Shown here piece by piece: positions 8,542 through 16,736 of a stretch of 64,000 nt of DNA. The number at the start of each line of letters is the position of its first letter. Positions within the stretch are counted from its first letter, which is position 1. Source of the DNA: an uncultured Lachnospiraceae bacterium (lineage in GTDB: Bacteria > Bacillota > Clostridia > Lachnospirales > Lachnospiraceae); NCBI GenBank assembly GCA_910584915.1, contig CAJUDM010000020.1, positions 18,954 through 82,953 of the forward strand, given 5' to 3'. The position numbers and the translations under genes are program-made. The notes below the pieces were generated by a model. It saw only the letters and a program-made list of their open reading frames with translations, was not told the DNA's origin and ran no database searches.

Positions 8542-8561
8542 GATTCTTTCTCCTTTTTCAA
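8533..8561 (-). promoter_or_regulatory. Sigma-A promoter of the nucleoside importer operon
   Basis: TTGAAA (8556-8561), 17 bases, TATACT (8533-8538) on the minus strand, about 70 bases upstream of the lipoprotein start. Confidence 0.75.
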
Positions 8562-8702
8562 GGACTACTTTTATTTTTCACAATTTTTAACAGAATTTAT
8601 ATCTTTTTGTCATTTTCTGTCAGTTTCATCCGTTTTCTGTCATTCCGGATGCGCAGACGTCACATTTTCCGGCTTTCGCCCGCCGGACGGCTGAACCGTC
8701 AG

Positions 8703-9377
8703 CTAAAATGTCACTTCCCCGTCATGCGCCAGCAGAGATACCGAATGGATCCCCTCCAGCCCGCTGATCCCCATGACCAGTTCTTTCTCCTCCTTCACGC
8801 GCAGTTCCACAACCATGTCGAGCTGCTGCGCTGAAAGGCTTCTGGATTTCACTTTATAGTAGCCGGCAAATCGTCCCACCACTTCCAGTATCCTGTCCTC
8901 CGCATCCATGCCGTCCGCATTGACCACGAGGATCTTCGGTGTCTTCGCCACCGGCATCTTATCCAGCGCAAAGAGCAGGATCGTCACAAAGACGCTGACA
9001 ATGACTCCTATCACATACAGCCTTGCACCGCAGATGATCCCCACGCTGATGGCCCAGAATAAAAATACCAGATCCATGGGATCCTTGATCGCCGTGCGGA
9101 AACGCACGATCGAGAGGGCGCCCACCATACCCAGGGATACAACAATACTCGACTGGATCGTAAGGATCACTCCGGCGGTGATCAGCGCCAGGGCTGCCAG
9201 CGCGATATTAAAGGATTTGTTGTAAAATGTCTTTCTGGTAAGCACCCTGTAGATGCAGAAAATGTACAGAGCCAGCACTGTCGTGATAAACAGTACCAGA
9301 AATATCTCCTGAGGCGTTACATCAGACGCAGCAATGGACTCCAGAAATGAATTCTTTAAAATGTCTCTTGTGCTCAC
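8703..9377 (-). CDS. DUF4956 membrane protein
   Basis: A 224-residue protein with three to four membrane segments in residues 22-140 (LVLFITTVLALYIFCIY, then ALITAGVILTI, SVGIICGARLYVIGVI) and a soluble C-terminal domain. The motif MVGALSIVRFRTAIKDP is characteristic of DUF4956. Function is not established. In many Firmicutes the family is encoded next to a VTC-domain protein, as here, which suggests the two act together at the membrane in polyphosphate or surface-polymer metabolism; that is inference. Confidence 0.85.
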   Translation of the reverse strand: MSTRDILKNSFLESIAASDVTPQEIFLVLFITTVLALYIFCIYRVLTRKTFYNKSFNIALAALALITAGVILTIQSSIVVSLGMVGALSIVRFRTAIKDPMDLVFLFWAISVGIICGARLYVIGVIVSVFVTILLFALDKMPVAKTPKILVVNADGMDAEDRILEVVGRFAGYYKVKSRSLSAQQLDMVVELRVKEEKELVMGISGLEGIHSVSLLAHDGEVTF

Positions 9378-9499
9378 AATAATTACTCCTTCTTTCTTAT
9401 TTATAGTGTGACAGTTCAGCCGCCCGGCTGCACTGTTACTTTATGGTCTCAATTCACGGGCGCGCAGCATCCGCCTTTACCGTTTTTCATCCCGTCGGA

Positions 9500-10189
9500 T
9501 TACAGGTGGAACCTTCTGCACAGATAATATTTTGAATATGCCGTCCTCTGCAGGTTTTCCAGTTCAATGCCCTTATAAATATAATCCGGAAGAAATTCAT
9601 CGTACTTTACCTCCAGCACATGCATCCCTGCCGGCATGATCGGGCGCTTTCTTATCACTTTGTCAAAAAAATGCCCGTAATCGTCAGACGATGAGATGTT
9701 CCTGTCAAACGTGATCCTGACATTGCCGAGCGGACATACAAAAACCGTCCTCTCGTAATCCACGATCACTTTGGGGCGCAGCCGCCTTGTATTCCAGCCG
9801 AGCGCAAATTTATTCCATACGGGGATCTCACAGGCGTCTAACGCCTCCATCTCTCCTTTGAGCAGCGCCTCGCACAGGTCCCGCTGTATCGCGCAGGAGT
9901 CTTTGCCTGTCATGCCGCATATCTTTTTCTTGTTCTCCAGTTCGATCCGGTCCGGACTGTTATTATAGATCCTGATTCGAAATTTTTCCCTCGGATCAGT
10001 TCCGTTCTCGTTCTCATAAAATCCCGTATCCTGATAGTCATCGAAGTACACGCTCCGTATGTCGTATCTGCCTTTCCCGTCCGCGTGGACATCATAGCGC
10101 ATAATGCCTGAAAGACGCCCCTTTATGCGCGCAAGCTGAGCTTCAGAGCAGACATATTTAAACTCATGGCGGTACACTTTTGAATTCAA
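9500..10189 (-). CDS. VTC-domain (polyphosphate polymerase-like) protein
   Basis: VTC domain as in the catalytic part of the yeast vacuolar transporter chaperone that makes polyphosphate. The 229-residue protein shows the basic tunnel pattern: YRHEFKY near the N-terminus, DIRSVYFDD, KFRIRIYN, ELENKKK and a closing LEVKYDEFLPDYI. The start is TTG at 10189 with AGGAG five bases upstream; there is no ATG before the conserved N-terminal motif. It lies 122 bases upstream of the DUF4956 gene on the same strand, probably in one operon from the promoter at 10263-10292. Confidence 0.85.
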   Translation of the reverse strand: MNSKVYRHEFKYVCSEAQLARIKGRLSGIMRYDVHADGKGRYDIRSVYFDDYQDTGFYENENGTDPREKFRIRIYNNSPDRIELENKKKICGMTGKDSCAIQRDLCEALLKGEMEALDACEIPVWNKFALGWNTRRLRPKVIVDYERTVFVCPLGNVRITFDRNISSSDDYGHFFDKVIRKRPIMPAGMHVLEVKYDEFLPDYIYKGIELENLQRTAYSKYYLCRRFHL

Positions 10190-10262
10190 AGCCTCTCCTT
10201 TTCAATTCCGCACCCACAGACAGTCATGCCGCGGAAAATACAGTAAATCATACATGTTTATC

Positions 10263-10292
10263 ATTGTAGTCTTACTTTCAAAGGCTTGTCAA
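10263..10292 (-). promoter_or_regulatory. Sigma-A promoter of the VTC-DUF4956 pair
   Basis: TTGACA (10287-10292), 18 bases, TACAAT (10263-10268) on the minus strand, 74 bases upstream of the TTG start. Confidence 0.65.
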
Positions 10293-10420
10293 TCGTCAAT
10301 TTCATAAAATTGTGTAATTTTTGTCTCGTAATTATAAACAATTACAAAATTCCATAAATTTTTCGTGATATCGACAGTTCTCCGTCTTTTAAACTGCTGC
10401 CGCACCGCCCCGGCTGCCCG

Positions 10421-10522
10421 TCACTCCTCCATATATTCCCGGTAATCATACTCCGACGCAAATAAAATATATCTGTCCCTCACCCATCCCATATATCCTG
10501 CCGATGTGGTATATCCCTTCAT
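10421..10522 (-). CDS. Small protein of 33 residues, unknown function
   Basis: An ATG at 10522 preceded by AGGAGG (10533-10538, ten-base spacing) opens 33 codons ending at a TGA. The product starts MKGYTTSAGYMGWV and ends EYDYREYMEE: rich in aromatic residues, with a repeated (E/D)Y pattern at the acidic C-terminus, no membrane segment and no cysteine. The strong SD and the orderly composition argue for a real gene. It resembles short Tyr-rich proteins I associate with Clostridia genomes, but I cannot name a family. It sits between the terminator of mfd and the VTC gene. Confidence 0.6.
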   Translation of the reverse strand: MKGYTTSAGYMGWVRDRYILFASEYDYREYMEE

Positions 10523-10600
10523 ATTATCCTGTCCTCCTGTACTTTCTTACTCCACGCCCTCCGGGCATATCTGTTTTCGTTTTACAGGAAGAGCATAACA

Positions 10601-10632
10601 AAAGAGGTGTCCCATAATCAGTACACCTCTTT
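10601..10632 (-). terminator. Terminator downstream of mfd
   Basis: AAAGAGGTGT and ACACCTCTTT form a ten-pair stem with a 12-base loop. On the minus strand it is followed by TGTTATG after the stem's own T-run, about 70 bases after the mfd stop codon. Confidence 0.65.
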
Positions 10633-10702
10633 GACTTCGCAAAATCTGCCTGCTGGAGCTTGCAATTTTGCTCTTCAGCTTCTCTGTCGCGTTCCATCCG
10701 TC

Positions 10703-13700
10703 CTACAGCAGATATTTCTCCATCTCATCCAACACATTCTCTGTCAGCAGGAGCAGGTTCTCCTCATCCCTCTCCACCATGCCGCCTTTTCTGTAGCGCG
10801 TCTCAAACCAGGGCGTTCCCTTCGCGTTAAACCGGAGCCCGGTTCTGCTCGCCGTGATCAGTTCTCCGATCCCCTCCACTTTGATCTTCGCATCCTGCTT
10901 CATTGTCAGCCGCAGCACCTCGCTCTTTCCCTTCACCTCTGTGACATAGAGCCTGTGCGCCTGCATCCGTATCATCGCCACACGCAGCAGGTTATCCACG
11001 GACTTCGGGATCTCCCCAAACCTGTCGAGAAGTTCATCCTTCATATCCTCGCACTCCGCCTGCGTCTCGATCCCCGCCACACGCTTATAGATATCCAGCT
11101 TCTGATGTTCGTTCATAATATAGGAAGGCGGAATATAGGCGTCCACATCCAGCTCCACCGCCGTGTTGAAGGATTCCTCCGTCTCCTCTCCCTTCAGCCG
11201 CCGCACCGCTTCATTCAACATCTTGCAGTACAGGTCATACCCGACCGCCGCCATATGTCCGTGCTGCTGTCTGCCCAGAAGGTTTCCCGCGCCGCGGATC
11301 TCCAGATCCCGCATGGCGATCTTAAAACCACTCCCCAGATCCGTAAATTCACGGATCGCCGTGAGTCGTTTTTCAGCCACCTCCCGCAGTACCTTATCCC
11401 GTCTGTACATCAAGAAAGCATAGGCGTTCCGATTGCTGCGCCCCACCCGGCCGCGCAGCTGGTAGAGCTGGGAGAGCCCCATATTGTCGGAGTCATGGAT
11501 AATGATCGTGTTGGCGTTCGGGATGTCCAGCCCGGTCTCAATGATGGTCGTGGATATCAGCACATCGATCTCTCCGTTTATGAAATCGAACATGATGCGC
11601 TCCAGCTCGCTCTCCTTCATCTGCCCATGGGCAAAAGCCACTTCCGCCTCCGGGACGAGCTTCTGCACTGCCGCCGCCACATCCGCGATATTGTTCACCC
11701 GGTTATACAGATAATACACCTGTCCGCTCCGCGATATCTCCCGCACGATGGCCTCCCGCACCATCTCCTCATTGTACTCGCACACAAAAGTCTGCACCGG
11801 CATTCTGTCCCCCGGCGCCTCCTCCAGCACACTCATATCCCTGATACCGATCAGGCTCATATGCAGCGTCCGCGGGATCGGAGTCGCCGTCAGCGTCAGC
11901 ACATCCACCGAGGAGCGCAGCTTTTTGATCTTCTCCTTGTGGCTCACGCCAAAACGCTGTTCCTCATCAATGATCAGAAGCCCCAGATCCTGAAAGCCCA
12001 CATCGGCAGAAAGCATCCTGTGGGTACCGATCACGATATCCACCATACCCTTTTTCAACTCGCTGATCGTCTTCTTCTGCTCCGCGGCACTGCGAAACCG
12101 TGACAGCAGCGCGATCTGTACCGGGTAATCCTTCATCCTCTGCACAAACGTATTATAGTGCTGCTGCGCCAATATCGTGGTGGGTACCAGAAACGCCACC
12201 TGTTTGTTCTCCTGCACAGCCTTAAATGCCGCCCGGATCGCGATCTCCGTCTTGCCGTAGCCCACATCGCCGCAGATCAGGCGGTCCATGATCTTCCTGC
12301 TCTCCATATCCGCCTTCGCCGCCGCGATAGCCGCCATCTGGTCCTCCGTCTCCTCAAACGGAAACAGTTCCTCAAACTCCTGCTGCCACGATGTATCCGG
12401 TCCGAACTGATATCCCTGTCTGTTCTGCCTTGCCGCATACAGTTCCACAAGGTCCTGCGCCACTTCCTCCACCGCTGTTTTTGTCTTTGCGCGTGTCCTG
12501 TTCCACTCCTGTGTTCCCAGCTTGTTCAGCTTCGGTTTCTTTGCGTCAGCGGACGCATATTTCTGGATCACGCCAAGATTTGTGGCGAGCACATACAGAT
12601 TCCCTCCGCCTGCATATTCGATCTTCATGTAGTCCTTCACCACATGGTCTATCTCCACCTTTTCAATTCCCTTGTAAATGCCCATGCCGTGGCTCTCGTG
12701 TACTACGAAATCGCCTGTCTTCAGGTCGGCAAAATCCTGTATCTTCTGCCCTTCATATTTTTTCGTCCGCTTTTTCTTCTTTTTCTCAGCCCCGAAGATA
12801 TCGCTCTCCGAGATCACCACAAATTTTAAGAACGGATACTCAAACCCCTTAAACACCCGCCCGTAAAAAGTCATGATCTCACCGTCCTGTATCTCCCGCT
12901 CCGGATCTTCCGTATAAAAAGCCGTCAGCCCGTACGCGCACAGATCCTCCGCAAGCCGTTTGGCACGGGTTCTGGATCCGGATAACAGCAATACCCGGTA
13001 ACCGTTTTTCTTATAGTGCCGCAGGTCTCTCACCAGTGTCTCAAAACTGTTGTTGTAGGGGGAAACGCTCTTCGCCGAAAAATCATACTTTCTGTCCGGT
13101 TTCATAAACGGGTTCTTCATATCAAGCGCCGCTATCGTCACAACGGGATAATCCGACAGCCTCGCTGTCACCTCCCCCCTGCCATATAACAGCGTCATCT
13201 GCCCCGGCAGAAGGTATCCTTTCTCCAGCCTGTGCGACATGCTCTCCCGAAACTCTGCCTCCACAGCCTCCGCATGCTCACCGATCCGCACCGGCTCATC
13301 CAGAAAGATACAGCTCTCCCGCCTGTTGAAGCCGCCGAGAAAAGATCCCATATCCCGATAAAAATAGCGCATATAGGATTCCAGATTGACTTTCGCCTCC
13401 AGTTCCAGCACTTCCTCCCGCAGTTCGCCGATCTGCCTGTGCAGCCTTGCCGCCTCCTCCGCCTTCCCCTGTCCGCGCAGCGCCTCCTCCTGTTTTTTCG
13501 CCTCCTGCTCGATCAGGTGCATCCCCCTCGCGCGCTGATCCTTCGTCAGAATCATTTCTGTGGCCGGATAAATATCGACAGAACTCAGATTTTCAATCGA
13601 ACGCTGGCTCAGCACATCGAAGCTGCGGATCGAATCCACATCCTCCCCCCAAAGTTCGATCCTGTAAGGGTTTTCCTCCGTCAGATCAAAAATATCCACA

Positions 13701-14233
13701 ATGCCGCCGCGGATGGAAAACTGCCCCGGCACCTCCACCTGGTAAGTCTTCTCATACCCCAGCGTCACCAGCTTTTCCGCCAGCCCTTTCTCCTTCAGCT
13801 GTCCGGCTGTACTGATATGCAGGATCTCTCCTTTCACCTGCCCGAGCGGGATCTGCGGCTCCATCAGGGCGTCAAATGTAGTCACGATCGTCATCGGCAC
13901 CCCTTCAAGCATCCTCCGCAGCACCTTCCACCTCTCTGTCACAAGCTGGTTTCCGTGGATATCCGCCTGAAAAAAGATCAGATCCTTCGCCGGGTATATA
14001 CTGACATTTCTGTCATAAAATTTGTAATCCTCATAGATCTCCCGCATCCGCTTATCGCTGTAGGTGATGATCAGCTTATATTTAAAACCCTCTCCCAGCC
14101 CGAAAATCATGTGGAGTTTCTGGGAATCCACACACCCGGAAAGCCCCAGACAGAGCGGCTCCCTCTTTTTCAGTTTTTCCTGTATCTCCTCAAACTCCCC
14201 CAGCTCCCGCAGGGGCGCCCTCAGTGCTTCCAT
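10703..14233 (-). CDS. mfd: Transcription-repair coupling factor
   Basis: Mfd displaces RNA polymerase stalled at DNA lesions and recruits UvrA. The 1176-residue protein has the UvrB-homology region at the N-terminus, the RNA polymerase-interacting CarD-like domain (LKTGDFVVHESHGMGIYKGI), then the superfamily 2 translocase: Walker A GDVGYGKTEIAIRAAF, DEEQRFGV box and TATPIPRTL, the RecG-like TRG region with QLRGRVGRSNR, and the C-terminal regulatory domain. I start at ATG 14233, which follows AGGAG/GAGG, rather than the GTG four codons upstream. It begins eight bases after the pth stop, so the pair is an operon. Confidence 0.97.
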   Translation of the reverse strand: MEALRAPLRELGEFEEIQEKLKKREPLCLGLSGCVDSQKLHMIFGLGEGFKYKLIITYSDKRMREIYEDYKFYDRNVSIYPAKDLIFFQADIHGNQLVTERWKVLRRMLEGVPMTIVTTFDALMEPQIPLGQVKGEILHISTAGQLKEKGLAEKLVTLGYEKTYQVEVPGQFSIRGGIVDIFDLTEENPYRIELWGEDVDSIRSFDVLSQRSIENLSSVDIYPATEMILTKDQRARGMHLIEQEAKKQEEALRGQGKAEEAARLHRQIGELREEVLELEAKVNLESYMRYFYRDMGSFLGGFNRRESCIFLDEPVRIGEHAEAVEAEFRESMSHRLEKGYLLPGQMTLLYGRGEVTARLSDYPVVTIAALDMKNPFMKPDRKYDFSAKSVSPYNNSFETLVRDLRHYKKNGYRVLLLSGSRTRAKRLAEDLCAYGLTAFYTEDPEREIQDGEIMTFYGRVFKGFEYPFLKFVVISESDIFGAEKKKKKRTKKYEGQKIQDFADLKTGDFVVHESHGMGIYKGIEKVEIDHVVKDYMKIEYAGGGNLYVLATNLGVIQKYASADAKKPKLNKLGTQEWNRTRAKTKTAVEEVAQDLVELYAARQNRQGYQFGPDTSWQQEFEELFPFEETEDQMAAIAAAKADMESRKIMDRLICGDVGYGKTEIAIRAAFKAVQENKQVAFLVPTTILAQQHYNTFVQRMKDYPVQIALLSRFRSAAEQKKTISELKKGMVDIVIGTHRMLSADVGFQDLGLLIIDEEQRFGVSHKEKIKKLRSSVDVLTLTATPIPRTLHMSLIGIRDMSVLEEAPGDRMPVQTFVCEYNEEMVREAIVREISRSGQVYYLYNRVNNIADVAAAVQKLVPEAEVAFAHGQMKESELERIMFDFINGEIDVLISTTIIETGLDIPNANTIIIHDSDNMGLSQLYQLRGRVGRSNRNAYAFLMYRRDKVLREVAEKRLTAIREFTDLGSGFKIAMRDLEIRGAGNLLGRQQHGHMAAVGYDLYCKMLNEAVRRLKGEETEESFNTAVELDVDAYIPPSYIMNEHQKLDIYKRVAGIETQAECEDMKDELLDRFGEIPKSVDNLLRVAMIRMQAHRLYVTEVKGKSEVLRLTMKQDAKIKVEGIGELITASRTGLRFNAKGTPWFETRYRKGGMVERDEENLLLLTENVLDEMEKYLL

Positions 14234-14241
14234 CCCGATCC

Positions 14242-14928
14242 TCACTCCTGTATTTTTTTATGCACATTGTTTTCCGGATCTGCGCCGGCTGCCATACCGG
14301 CTTTCCCCTCCGGCTCTCTCTCTGCCGTTTTATGCCCGCCGTTTTCCGGGACTGTATCCGTCTTCTTCTTATTAAAAGCATTCATGGCCTTATCCGGTCC
14401 CTCCGTCACCATGATCCCGACAGCCGCCACAGCATCCCTGATACTTTCCTCCACCTTCTCCTTCTCTTCCCCCCGGAAATGACCCAACACATAATCCACC
14501 AGATCCCACTCTTTCGGCTTCTCCCCAACGCCGATCCGAATCCGGCAAAAGTTTTCCGTACCGAGATATTTTATAATATTCTTTAACCCATTATGCCCCC
14601 CGGCGCTCCCCCTCTTCCGGATTCTGATCCTGCCGGCATTCAGGGAAATATCATCAGAGATGACTATCAGTTCCTCCTCCGCATCCATTTTAAAATAATC
14701 CATGATCTCCCGCACGCTCTCCCCGCTCAGGTTCATATAAGTCTGCGGCTTCAAAAGGATCACCCGCTGCCCCTCGATCACGCCCTTCCCGAACAGCGCT
14801 TTAAATCCCTTCTCTCTCACTGCTATACTATATTTCTCCGCGATCGCATCTATCACATCAAAACCGATATTATGCCTTGTATTTTCATACTTCTTCTCCG
14901 GATTCCCCAGCCCGACAATGCAATACAC
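14242..14928 (-). CDS. pth: Peptidyl-tRNA hydrolase with extended C-terminal tail
   Basis: Releases peptides from peptidyl-tRNA dropped by ribosomes. The core has VGLGNP, the catalytic histidine in TRHNIGFD, KPQTYMNLSG and SAGGHNGLKNI. The preferred start is GTG at 14928, eight bases after GGGGAG, giving VYCIVGLGNP right at the N-terminus as in the family; the open frame runs further upstream to 15021 but without SD. After the usual end (NAFNKKK) there is an extra hydrophilic tail of about 40 residues ending in NNVHKKIQE. The first motif reads GNPEKKYENT instead of the usual GNPG. Directly upstream of mfd. Confidence 0.93.
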   Translation of the reverse strand: MYCIVGLGNPEKKYENTRHNIGFDVIDAIAEKYSIAVREKGFKALFGKGVIEGQRVILLKPQTYMNLSGESVREIMDYFKMDAEEELIVISDDISLNAGRIRIRKRGSAGGHNGLKNIIKYLGTENFCRIRIGVGEKPKEWDLVDYVLGHFRGEEKEKVEESIRDAVAAVGIMVTEGPDKAMNAFNKKKTDTVPENGGHKTAEREPEGKAGMAAGADPENNVHKKIQE

Positions 14929-15096
14929 TTTCCCTTCTCCCCTTTTCCAGCCGTCTCTTTTTCTCTTCCAAAATCCAAACATTCTTCCGCTTCTCTTTCT
15001 GCTATACTTCAGCTCCCCCATTCTACCAAACCCTCACCCATTTCACAAGTAAATTCTTCCGGGCTCCCCCTTCAGAGCCCCCGAAAACCACGTAAA

Positions 15097-15121
15097 GAAA
15101 GCCGCAAAAAATGCGGCCTTC
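15097..15121 (-). terminator. Terminator downstream of spoVG
   Basis: GCCGCA and TGCGGC pair around an A-run loop; on the minus strand the stem is followed by TTTCTTTA. It separates spoVG from the pth-mfd operon. Confidence 0.7.
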
Positions 15122-15176
15122 TCTTCCAATTCATTTAGATTTGTAGTGGATTTCTCTTATGTCATTACCTCTTGGA

Positions 15177-15461
15177 TTATTCTGTCATTTCTTCAAAGTC
15201 CGGCTCCAGCAGTGCTTTCTCGTATCCTTCTAAAATAATGGATTGGATCTTCTCTCTTGTTTCCGAGTTAATGGGATGTGCGATATCTCTATACTCGCCA
15301 TCTGTTGACTTTTTGCTTGGCATAGCGATGAACAGTCCCTTTTCGCCCTCGATAATCTTGATGTCATGAATCGCAAATTCGTTGTCCAGGGTGATAGAAA
15401 CAACCGCCTTCATCCTTCCCTCTTTTGTGATTTTTCGTACTCTTACATCTGTTATCTGCAT
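15177..15461 (-). CDS. spoVG: Septation/regulatory protein SpoVG
   Basis: RNA/DNA-binding regulator conserved in Firmicutes and linked to sporulation and cell division. The 94-residue protein begins MQITDVRVRKI and carries AVVSITLDNEFAIHDIK and PSKKSTDGEYRDIAHPI, which are diagnostic. AAAGGGG lies upstream of the ATG. Located 67 bases after glgD with its own terminator. Confidence 0.96.
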   Translation of the reverse strand: MQITDVRVRKITKEGRMKAVVSITLDNEFAIHDIKIIEGEKGLFIAMPSKKSTDGEYRDIAHPINSETREKIQSIILEGYEKALLEPDFEEMTE

Positions 15462-15528
15462 AGCCTCGACCCCTTTTTCTTATTTGTGACATTCACCAAG
15501 GGCATATGGTTTTGTCACAGGACCTTAT

Positions 15529-16647
15529 CTACATGACATATCTGTCGTTTCTTTCCACCACTATTTTTATTCCGTCTTCTCCTTTGTAGTATGAATTTGC
15601 TTTCATCGTGCCTCTGCTCTCCACGATGCAGTTCTCAATGTAGGTGTTGTCACCGATATAGACATCATTGAGAATAATGGAATTTTTGATACAACAGTTA
15701 TTGCCAATGTATGCTTCTTTAAATACAATGGAATTTTCCACCGTTCCATTGACAATACAGCCGCTTGCGATCAGGCTGTTTTTAACTTTTGCCCCCACAT
15801 TGTATTTTGCGGGCGGCTGGTCATCTACCTTGGAGTAGATGTCAGGATACTCCCTGAAGAAATACTTTCTGATATCCGGCTTTAAGAAGTCCATGTTCGT
15901 ATCAAAATAATCTTCGACCGTTGCGATATTCCGCCAGTAGTCTTTGATCTTGTATCCGTAGATATGCTTCATGCCTTTGTATCGTATCAGAATATCTCTC
16001 ACGAAATCATACCGTTCCTCCTCAACGCACCTCTCTACCATATCGATAAGCTGACGCCGTCTGATCACATAGATACCGCAGGAGATCGTATTGGATTTTG
16101 CCAGCAAAGGTTTTTCCTCAAAATCCTCGATCCGGCTTTCCTCGTTCATCTTCACGGTTCCATAGCGCTCCAGGTTCGTGCCCTCCGGCATGTCCTTGCA
16201 CACCACGGTGATATCTGATTTCTTATTTATATGATATTCTAAAAGTTTGTTAAAGTCAATCTTATAAACGCAATCTGCTGAAGCAATAATAACATACGGC
16301 TCATGGCTGTTCTTTAAAAAGCTGATATTCTGGTTTATCGCGTCTGCCGTTCCCCTGTACCAGAATCCGTTGTCCGCAGTGATCGTCGGCGTAAATACGA
16401 ACAGTCCTCCCTGTTTTCTGCCGAAATCCCACCATTTCGAAGAACTCAGATGTTCATTCAGGCTTCCTGCGTTATATTGTGTAAACACTCCCACCTTCTG
16501 GACCCGGGAATTTGCCATGCTGCTCAGCGCAAAGTCGATCGCCCTGTAGCTGCCCGCCACCGGCATGGCTCCCACTGCCCGCTTCTTTGACAGTTCACCA
16601 AGCCTGTGATTATTACCACCTGCTAAAATAATCCCTATCGCTCTCAT
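15529..16647 (-). CDS. glgD: Glucose-1-phosphate adenylyltransferase subunit GlgD
   Basis: Partner subunit of ADP-glucose pyrophosphorylase in glycogen synthesis. The 372-residue protein opens MRAIGIILAGGNNHRLGEL with the nucleotidyltransferase fold, has SSKWWDFGRKQGGLFVF, and ends in a left-handed beta-helix built of hexapeptide repeats (NSIIL, NDVYIGDNTYIENCIV). GlgD proteins usually lack catalytic residues and act as regulatory subunits. I use the ATG at 16647 with AAGGAG upstream; an ATG 12 codons earlier lacks a good SD. It follows glgC by about 90 bases, in one operon. Confidence 0.94.
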   Translation of the reverse strand: MRAIGIILAGGNNHRLGELSKKRAVGAMPVAGSYRAIDFALSSMANSRVQKVGVFTQYNAGSLNEHLSSSKWWDFGRKQGGLFVFTPTITADNGFWYRGTADAINQNISFLKNSHEPYVIIASADCVYKIDFNKLLEYHINKKSDITVVCKDMPEGTNLERYGTVKMNEESRIEDFEEKPLLAKSNTISCGIYVIRRRQLIDMVERCVEEERYDFVRDILIRYKGMKHIYGYKIKDYWRNIATVEDYFDTNMDFLKPDIRKYFFREYPDIYSKVDDQPPAKYNVGAKVKNSLIASGCIVNGTVENSIVFKEAYIGNNCCIKNSIILNDVYIGDNTYIENCIVESRGTMKANSYYKGEDGIKIVVERNDRYVM

Positions 16648-16736
16648 GTATAAAGTATACTCCTTTCCGACATTAACTCCCATTCGCCCGCTTCAGCGGG
16701 CACTTCTGTCAGGATCGTGAAATCTTTGATCTCACG

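Noticed and set aside
10607..12103. 498-codon plus-strand open frame opposite mfd
   Set aside because: It is antisense to a clearly conserved mfd, has no SD or domain pattern and is His/Leu/Arg-rich in the way complements of real genes are. Other long plus-strand frames opposite the importer, glg and pth genes were dropped for the same reason.
15061..15080. Second terminator after spoVG (GGGCTC/GAGCCC)
   Set aside because: Six-pair stem with no T-run on either strand; the hairpin at 15097-15121 is the better terminator.
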